This document shows positions 6,070 through 10,596 of a stretch of 10,596 nt of DNA, one piece after another. A program made the position numbers and the translations under genes. Below the pieces are notes generated by a model. That model ran no database searches. It had not been told where the DNA came from and worked only from the letters and a program-made list of their open reading frames with translations. The stretch lies in the NCBI GenBank assembly GCA_017861355.1, contig JAGFXQ010000099.1:1-10596 (forward strand). The letters run 5' to 3'. Source of the DNA: Bacillota bacterium (GTDB taxonomy: Bacteria > Bacillota > Clostridia > Lachnospirales > Lachnospiraceae). Within the stretch, counting starts at the first letter, position 1. Each line of letters opens with the position of its first letter.

Positions 6070-6966
6070 ATGGAATTACATTATTTGGAGATATTCAATA
6101 CCGTAGCGAAGTATTCCAGCTACAAACGGGCGTCTGAAGTATTAAACATCAGTCAACCAGCACTTTCTATTCAGATCAAAAAACTAGAGCAGCAGATCAA
6201 TGCCAAATTATTCTATAAAGTTGGCAATAAAATGCTGCTTAGTGATTGTGGTGTATCCCTCTATGCATATACTACTAAAATATTTGCTATCGTAGAGGAG
6301 ATGGAGCAGAACATATTGAAGCTAAGTGAATATGTTGGTGGAACCATCACTCTTGGAGGTAGCAATACACCGGGTACTTATATCCTTCCAAATGTATTGG
6401 GGCAGATGAAGCGAGATTACCCCTCTGTTACGGTTAATCTTCACATCGCTAATACCTCGGAGATTACCACCCTGATTGAGAACGGAACACTGGACATCGC
6501 AGTGAACGGCGGTAACTGTATCTATCACAATTCCATCTCGGTAGAGAAACTATATGATGATCGACTGGTAGTTGTAGCTTCCTCTATGAATCATCTATGT
6601 AATAAGGCAGTCATTGATATTGAGGATCTGGCAAAGGAGAGCTTTATCGTTCACGAGAAAACTTCTCAGCTTTATAGCTGTTATAAGCTTTTTATTGAGC
6701 AGAATAACATCCCGAAAAATATTAGCATGTATCTCGGAAGCATCGAAGCCATCAAATACGCGGTACAAGCAAATCTGGGCATCTCGATCATGCCCTTTTG
6801 CGCGGTCAAACTGGAAATTGAGACCGGGCTGATCAAGGAATTGGCAATTCAAGCCTTTGAACACCCTTATCCCTACAATCTGATCTATAACAAAGACAAG
6901 AATAACTCGATCACAATTCAGAAATTTATCGAGGTCCTCAAAAAGGTTTTTGCACAGATGGATTAG
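6070..6966 (+). CDS. LysR family transcriptional regulator
   Basis: DNA-binding regulator of 298 aa, the standard LysR length. The N-terminal winged helix-turn-helix is clear: MELHYLEIFNTVAKYSSYKR leads to ASEVLNISQPALSIQIKKLE, with the recognition helix at about residues 28-40. A linker helix follows, and from about residue 90 there is a periplasmic-binding-protein-like effector domain (GTITLGGSNTPGTYILPNVL, then a second lobe ending YNLIYNKDKNN). The ATG at 6070-6072 has GAGG six bases upstream. The gene is transcribed divergently from the OadG/OadB unit, with 146 bases between the two start codons. This is the classic arrangement in which a LysR regulator controls its neighbour and itself, so it probably senses the substrate or product linked to that unit. 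The ligand cannot be read from sequence. It ends just before a perfect hairpin terminator. Confidence 0.93.
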   Translation: MELHYLEIFNTVAKYSSYKRASEVLNISQPALSIQIKKLEQQINAKLFYKVGNKMLLSDCGVSLYAYTTKIFAIVEEMEQNILKLSEYVGGTITLGGSNTPGTYILPNVLGQMKRDYPSVTVNLHIANTSEITTLIENGTLDIAVNGGNCIYHNSISVEKLYDDRLVVVASSMNHLCNKAVIDIEDLAKESFIVHEKTSQLYSCYKLFIEQNNIPKNISMYLGSIEAIKYAVQANLGISIMPFCAVKLEIETGLIKELAIQAFEHPYPYNLIYNKDKNNSITIQKFIEVLKKVFAQMD

Positions 6967-6970
6967 TCAT

Positions 6971-7001
6971 AAAAATGTGCGCCAATTAGGCGCACATTTT
7001 T
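6971..7001. terminator. Bidirectional intrinsic terminator between convergent genes
   Basis: A perfect 13-bp stem, AAAAATGTGCGCC (6971-6983) with GGCGCACATTTTT (6989-7001), encloses the 5-base loop AATTA. The A-tract on one side and T-tract on the other let it work on both strands. It separates the LysR gene stop (6966) from the stop of the convergent LysM/GH18 gene (7019) and probably serves both. Confidence 0.92.
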
Positions 7002-7018
7002 AATATCCATGAATTATG

Positions 7019-8296
7019 TCATAATATTTCCTCTATTTCATACTGAGAGTTAATCACCAGCCACATTTGCGGAAAATAGCTCATGATATTCCACATTCCG
7101 ATACCATTAAATCCAAATTCCGGTACTAATTTGACATAAGCATCAACACTTCTTGCATCTCGAAATCGTACGATATATTCCTTAACAGAGATATACTGAA
7201 AAAATGATGCTTTTGTAGTATCATCATACTGAATTGTTGCACCAACGTCGCCTGCTAATTCAACTGCGGCACTATTCGTAATCACTAGTCCCTTAGAAAC
7301 TCCTGGTATGTACGGACGTTCCCATATATATCCAAGAATTGGTCCCCCTATTATAGTCTTTTCCGGTGGTATTTGTTCTGCCATATAGCTCAAATAATTC
7401 TTCACAGAATCAAACGCTAAAGATCCGGTAGAGATTCCCATTACGTTTCCCCACTCGAAAGTCATAAGCATTACACCATCTACTGCCTGACCAAGTCTTA
7501 CATAATCCAGTCCTATAAATTTCGTACTAGTAATTATATCAAATACACTTAGGCTTATTGTGTTAAATACTTTAAAACCTTCGCTTTTGATCCGATCTGA
7601 AAAATTTACGATAAAATCAACATATACATCTAAATCCTGTGGAAATATATATGGCGTAGTAATATTCACTCCGTAATAATCTTTTATTTTCAAAATGCTA
7701 AGAACATTTTCAATAAATTGATCTTGTTTTTCTCGGCTCATAAGAACATTATGTGTCACGTTAATTTCTTCTGTCGGGTCTTGTGTGGCTGCTGTTAACA
7801 TCATGATCGGTGCAACACCATATTGCTTTGCTATTTGAATAATCTCATTATCATCAATATCATATATTTCACCCTCTGCCGTAACTGTATAACTAAATAT
7901 TGTTAAATATGTTAGAAAAGGTAATGTCTTTTTTAGAATTTCTCTATCAATAAATGGATAAGCATACCCATTTGTTGATAGTTTCATGTTTTTATCATCC
8001 TGATAACTTATTACAATTGTTTCACCCGGATAAATGAATTCTCTATTAGAAAGATAAGGATTATTTCTTAGCAATTGTTTCAATGTAACGCCATAATTAT
8101 CTGCAATGCCTGATAATGTATCTCCTTCCTGAATGATATGCGTTATCTCAGGATATAAAATAACCAGGGTTTCTCCAACAACTAGTTTGTTGGGGTTTTT
8201 TATTTCATTCTCGATAATTAATCTTTCCGCTGAGATTTCATAATGTTCTGAAATTAAATTTATAGTTTCCCCTTCTTGTACTACATGAATAATCAT
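7019..8296 (-). CDS. LysM-GH18 protein of the spore-germination YaaH/SleL type with altered catalytic motif
   Basis: A 425-aa protein with two LysM peptidoglycan/GlcNAc-binding modules (about residues 3-46, HVVQEGETINLI to GETLVIL, and 52-97, HIIQEGDTLSGIADNYGV to GETIVISY). A glycoside hydrolase family 18 barrel fills residues 110-425. The fold is recognisable from VAPIMMLTAA, GVMLMTFEWG and a C-terminal GFNGIGMWNI. There is no signal peptide, as in SleL/YaaH proteins placed on spores from the mother cell. The GH18 active-site strand, normally GVNxDFE, reads YYGVNITTPYIF (residues 207-218). The proton-donor Glu and preceding Asp are replaced by Pro215 and Thr213, so hydrolase activity is doubtful and a binding or structural coat role is possible. 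The ATG at 8296 has GAGGG about six bases upstream; a TTG four codons earlier would overlap that site. It converges on the LysR gene. Confidence 0.87.
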   Translation of the reverse strand: MIIHVVQEGETINLISEHYEISAERLIIENEIKNPNKLVVGETLVILYPEITHIIQEGDTLSGIADNYGVTLKQLLRNNPYLSNREFIYPGETIVISYQDDKNMKLSTNGYAYPFIDREILKKTLPFLTYLTIFSYTVTAEGEIYDIDDNEIIQIAKQYGVAPIMMLTAATQDPTEEINVTHNVLMSREKQDQFIENVLSILKIKDYYGVNITTPYIFPQDLDVYVDFIVNFSDRIKSEGFKVFNTISLSVFDIITSTKFIGLDYVRLGQAVDGVMLMTFEWGNVMGISTGSLAFDSVKNYLSYMAEQIPPEKTIIGGPILGYIWERPYIPGVSKGLVITNSAAVELAGDVGATIQYDDTTKASFFQYISVKEYIVRFRDARSVDAYVKLVPEFGFNGIGMWNIMSYFPQMWLVINSQYEIEEIL

Positions 8297-8324
8297 AAAT
8301 ACCCTCAAATAATAGGTTTTATTT

Positions 8325-8351
8325 TATTATATGAGTACTAGAATAATTAGT
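8325..8351 (-). promoter_or_regulatory. Possible sigma-K/sigma-E-like sporulation promoter of the LysM/GH18 gene
   Basis: On the minus strand, CATATAATA (8333-8325) matches the mother-cell -10 pattern CATAnnnTA, and AC (8351-8350) lies 16 bases upstream, as in sigma-K promoters. The expected transcript would start about 20 bases before the start codon and include the ribosome binding site. The motif is short and the region AT-rich, so chance is a real alternative. Confidence 0.3.
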
Positions 8352-8438
8352 TAATCGTATTCTAAAACATTACCATAAGCAAAAATTAATATTAGATCCA
8401 TTCATTTGCTTTGAATTTGTGTTGTAAATAAGTATTGA

Positions 8439-9485
8439 TCAACCTACGATAAAAAATCCGATTGCCGCAATTACGTATACGGACATAAGTTTTAATCCTT
8501 CCATCCAATTAGATTTTCCCGCCTTTACAACTTGGTTTGCGATTAGAACACTTGCACCGAATAAAAACAGTTCAACCGGTTTAAATACAATACTCATCGG
8601 AGTAAATGCAAGACTCATTAATACTGACACAGGAATTACAAAAAGTGCTATCTGTAAACTCGATCCAACTGCGATCTCAAGGGAAATATCTAATTTATTT
8701 TTTAATGCCATAATGATTGCTGTACTATGTTCCGCTGCATTTCCTACGATAGGAATCAATATGATACCGACAAACATCTCAGAAATACCGGCCGCTTTTG
8801 TCATAGGCTCAATGCTGGTAACCAGTAATTCTGATTCAATTGCGATGAATACAGTCGCGATTGCTAAAACAAAAATACTAAAAGGAAGACTCCAATTTGC
8901 ATCGACATCCTCTGCATGCTCTACGCCATAAAGATCCTTTTGGGTACGAAACGAATATATCATTCCTATGACATATATTAAAAGTAAAATGATACTGGTT
9001 ATTGTGCTTAAACATTCATACTTTGAAGTGATAAGTTTCTCAGGAGTGTGCCAAGTAAACACTGCCGGAAGTGACAAACCAATTACTGCAAACAGTAACA
9101 TAGTTGCCGTAAATGTTCCGAGCTGCGAATCATACTTTAACTCCTTATGCTTTAGACCTCCAACAAAAATACTACATCCTAAAACCAAAAGAATATTGCC
9201 AAGCACAGAACCCGCCAGCGATGCTTTAACAACATCGAACAACCCTGCTTTTATGGCAAAAAAACTGATAATCAGCTCTGTCGCATTACCAAAAGTGGCA
9301 TTTAAAAAACCGCCAAACTTTGGACCGGTAAAGGTGGCTATTTCCTCTGTAGCAGCCCCTAAATATCCCGCCAAAGGCACAATAGCGGCACAAGTTAAAA
9401 AGAACATGATTGTAGCATTCCATTTCAAGAAATAGCCAGCAAATGATAAAGGTATACATAGCAGAAAAATTTTTAAGTACTTCAT
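8439..9485 (-). CDS. cax: Calcium/proton exchanger (CaCA superfamily, CAX type)
   Basis: Inner-membrane antiporter expected to export Ca2+ (or a similar cation) in exchange for protons. It is 348 aa from the ATG at 9485, the usual length for bacterial CAX proteins, with about eleven hydrophobic segments in two halves. Each half carries the diagnostic alpha-repeat: FGNATELIISFFAIKAG at residues 65-81 and VGNAAEHSTAIIMALKNK at 247-264. The glutamates of GNATE and GNAAEH are the expected ion-binding residues. A short acidic hinge (HAEDVDANW, about 190-198) separates the halves, as in the family. The start at 9485 is chosen because GAGGGAG precedes it by seven to eight bases; the in-frame extension of 13 codons upstream lacks a binding site and would place the ribosome binding site inside the gene. 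It has its own promoter at 9561-9589 and is followed 142 bases later by the LysM/GH18 gene. Confidence 0.93.
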   Translation of the reverse strand: MKYLKIFLLCIPLSFAGYFLKWNATIMFFLTCAAIVPLAGYLGAATEEIATFTGPKFGGFLNATFGNATELIISFFAIKAGLFDVVKASLAGSVLGNILLVLGCSIFVGGLKHKELKYDSQLGTFTATMLLFAVIGLSLPAVFTWHTPEKLITSKYECLSTITSIILLLIYVIGMIYSFRTQKDLYGVEHAEDVDANWSLPFSIFVLAIATVFIAIESELLVTSIEPMTKAAGISEMFVGIILIPIVGNAAEHSTAIIMALKNKLDISLEIAVGSSLQIALFVIPVSVLMSLAFTPMSIVFKPVELFLFGASVLIANQVVKAGKSNWMEGLKLMSVYVIAAIGFFIVG

Positions 9486-9502
9486 TAGATATTCTCCCTC
9501 AA

Positions 9503-9560
9503 GTCGATATATTAGTATATTCAAAAGTGTGCATTATGTTAATAAAATAACAATATCGAC
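9503..9560. repeat. Paired inverted repeat around the exchanger transcription start
   Basis: GTCGATAT (9503-9510) and ATATCGAC (9553-9560) are perfect 8-bp inverted copies with 42 bases between them. One copy abuts the -10 of the exchanger promoter; the other sits just upstream of its ribosome binding site. They could be a pair of protein-binding half-sites or, if transcription starts early enough, the two arms of a leader hairpin. Confidence 0.4.
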
Positions 9561-9589
9561 ATTATAATACCGCATAATCTTAAAATCAA
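9561..9589 (-). promoter_or_regulatory. Sigma-A promoter of the calcium/proton exchanger gene
   Basis: On the minus strand, TTGATT (9589-9584) and TATAAT (9566-9561) are spaced by 17 bases: a perfect -10 and a -35 with two mismatches. The predicted start near 9554 gives a leader of about 70 bases. Confidence 0.7.
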
Positions 9590-9709
9590 CCTTCTTTTGT
9601 TTATAAAAATTGCTGGCTGAACTATTTGTTTAAAAAATTCTAATTCTAATAGGTTATTTCATTACCTTCGACCTTCTACTTTTAATTCACATTGGATATA
9701 TAAAAAATG

Positions 9710-9771
9710 CTCCTTATAGGCATAATAATGAAATAAGCTTTTCCGATTTTAAAATAAGAAGTGATAAGGAG
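9710..9771 (+). promoter_or_regulatory. Possible Shine-Dalgarno-masking leader hairpin
   Basis: CTCCTTAT (9710-9717) is a perfect 8-base complement of ATAAGGAG (9764-9771), which contains the ribosome binding site of the thioredoxin-domain gene. Two further G-U pairs extend the stem to 10 bp. The 46-base loop is AT-rich. Pairing would hide the ribosome binding site. No good promoter is evident upstream on the plus strand, so whether the left arm is transcribed is unknown. Confidence 0.35.
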
Positions 9772-9778
9772 TGTAAAA

Positions 9779-10596
9779 ATGAATACAACCGAACATGTAA
9801 CAAATAAAGGTCAAGGAACCACCCGGATTCCGAATAAATTAATCAACGAAAAATCCCCTTACCTACTCCAACATGCCTATAATCCAGTCAAATGGTATCC
9901 CTGGGGAGAGGAAGCATTTCGAAAAGCAAAGGAGGAGAATAAGCCCATCTTCCTCAGTATCGGATACAGTACCTGTCACTGGTGCCATGTAATGGCACAC
10001 GAATCCTTCGAGGATGAGGAGGTCGCTGATCTTCTAAATGAGTCCTTCGTCTGTATCAAAGTGGACAAAGAGGAGCGACAGGACATCGACACGGTCTATA
10101 TGACCATCTGTCAGGTAACCACCGGACATGGTGGTTGGCCTCTCACCATCCTGATGACTCCTTATCAGAAGCCTTTCTATGCGGCAACCTATATCCCGAA
10201 GCACACCGGGTATGGAGTTCTGGGTCTTATGGAGCTTCTGGATCAAATCGCAGTCAAATGGGCGAAAAACCCTTCCTCTATGCTTCGCACCGGCGACCAG
10301 ATCGCAGATATTATGAAGCATGAATTTGAAGCCTCCTCTGACAGCGCTAAGGTCACCAAAGAATACCTCGATCTGGCAGTCACCCAATTCAATCAAAGCT
10401 TCGATCATGATTATGGCGGCTTTGGTAATGAACCAAAGTTCCCCTCGCCCCACAATCTAATGTTCCTGCTTCGATATGCCAAGCAGGAAGCGGATGAGAC
10501 AGCATATTTTATGGTAGAGAATACCCTGATGCATATGTACCGTGGAGGAATCTATGATCACATCGGATATGGCTTCTCACGCTATTCCACCGATGC
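9779..10596 (+). CDS. Thioredoxin domain-containing protein, YyaL/SSP411 (DUF255) family (partial, N-terminal 272 residues)
   Basis: N-terminal part of a protein in the YyaL/spermatogenesis-associated protein 20 family: a thioredoxin-like domain followed by a six-hairpin-like (alpha/alpha toroid) domain. The family start NKLINEKSPYLLQHAYNPVK is followed by WYPWGEEAF, then the redox-type motif CHWC at residues 66-69 (STCHWCHVMAHESFED). TGHGGWPLTILMTP and FYAATYIP come next, and GGFGNEPKFPSPHNL opens the second domain. The ATG at 9779-9781 has AAGGAG at suitable spacing. The frame is open to the window edge; family members are roughly 600-700 aa, so more than half is missing. The cellular role of bacterial members is not established; redox or sugar-epimerase-like activities have been suggested from the folds. 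It is divergent from the calcium/proton exchanger gene. Family call is firm, function uncertain. Confidence 0.92.
   Translation, partial: MNTTEHVTNKGQGTTRIPNKLINEKSPYLLQHAYNPVKWYPWGEEAFRKAKEENKPIFLSIGYSTCHWCHVMAHESFEDEEVADLLNESFVCIKVDKEERQDIDTVYMTICQVTTGHGGWPLTILMTPYQKPFYAATYIPKHTGYGVLGLMELLDQIAVKWAKNPSSMLRTGDQIADIMKHEFEASSDSAKVTKEYLDLAVTQFNQSFDHDYGGFGNEPKFPSPHNLMFLLRYAKQEADETAYFMVENTLMHMYRGGIYDHIGYGFSRYSTD

Noticed and set aside
8968..9435. 155-codon open frame on the plus strand
   Set aside because: It is antisense to the calcium/proton exchanger gene, with no ribosome binding site or recognisable domain.
10034..10453. 139-codon open frame on the minus strand
   Set aside because: It lies fully antisense to the well-supported YyaL-type gene and resembles no family I know; it is a shadow of that gene.
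1..10596. CRISPR array, tRNA, rRNA, insertion sequence or prophage genes
   Set aside because: No regularly spaced direct repeats, no cloverleaf-like or rRNA-like sequence, and no transposase, integrase or phage protein in any frame I read.

Overview
The window reads as chromosomal DNA from a low-to-moderate GC, spore-forming, anaerobic Firmicute. A Lachnospiraceae-like clostridium is my best guess. The clues are strong AGGAGG-type ribosome binding sites, a Gram-positive lipoprotein signal, near-consensus sigma-A promoters, U-tract terminators, a LysM/GH18 protein of the spore-germination type, and a Na+-pumping decarboxylase beta subunit with its tiny OadG-like partner. No rRNA, tRNA, CRISPR array, transposase or phage gene is visible.

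Left third (1-4250, minus strand): a tightly packed peptide/nickel-type ABC importer operon. Transcription runs right to left from a sigma-A promoter at 4221-4249. The order is a substrate-binding lipoprotein, an OppD-type ATPase, an OppF-type ATPase, then a DppB/OppB-type permease that leaves the window at base 1. All three junctions overlap by 4 or 8 bases, which suggests translational coupling. The second permease presumably lies beyond the window.

Middle (4277-7001): a 467-base gap holds an 81-bp inverted repeat flanked by a 4-bp direct repeat, then a long rod-shaped terminator. Next on the minus strand is a two-gene unit, a 44-aa OadG-like membrane peptide followed by an OadB-like Na+-translocating decarboxylase beta subunit. 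A LysR-type regulator is read divergently from it. No decarboxylase alpha or biotin-carrier gene sits next to the pair. A perfect 13-bp bidirectional terminator closes this block.

Right third (7019-10596): a two-LysM plus GH18-fold protein whose catalytic D-x-E is replaced by T-T-P, then a CaCA-family Ca2+/H+ exchanger, both on the minus strand. On the plus strand is the first 272 codons of a YyaL/SSP411-type thioredoxin-domain protein. The shared 293-base upstream region holds a good promoter for the exchanger and two inverted repeats, one of which could mask the ribosome binding site of the thioredoxin-domain gene.

Most of the window is ordinary metabolism and transport. The points worth a second look are the catalytically altered GH18 protein, the orphan OadG/OadB pair under a LysR regulator, the MITE-like inverted repeat, and the possible leader RNA structures. 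I found no convincing new defence or mobile system.
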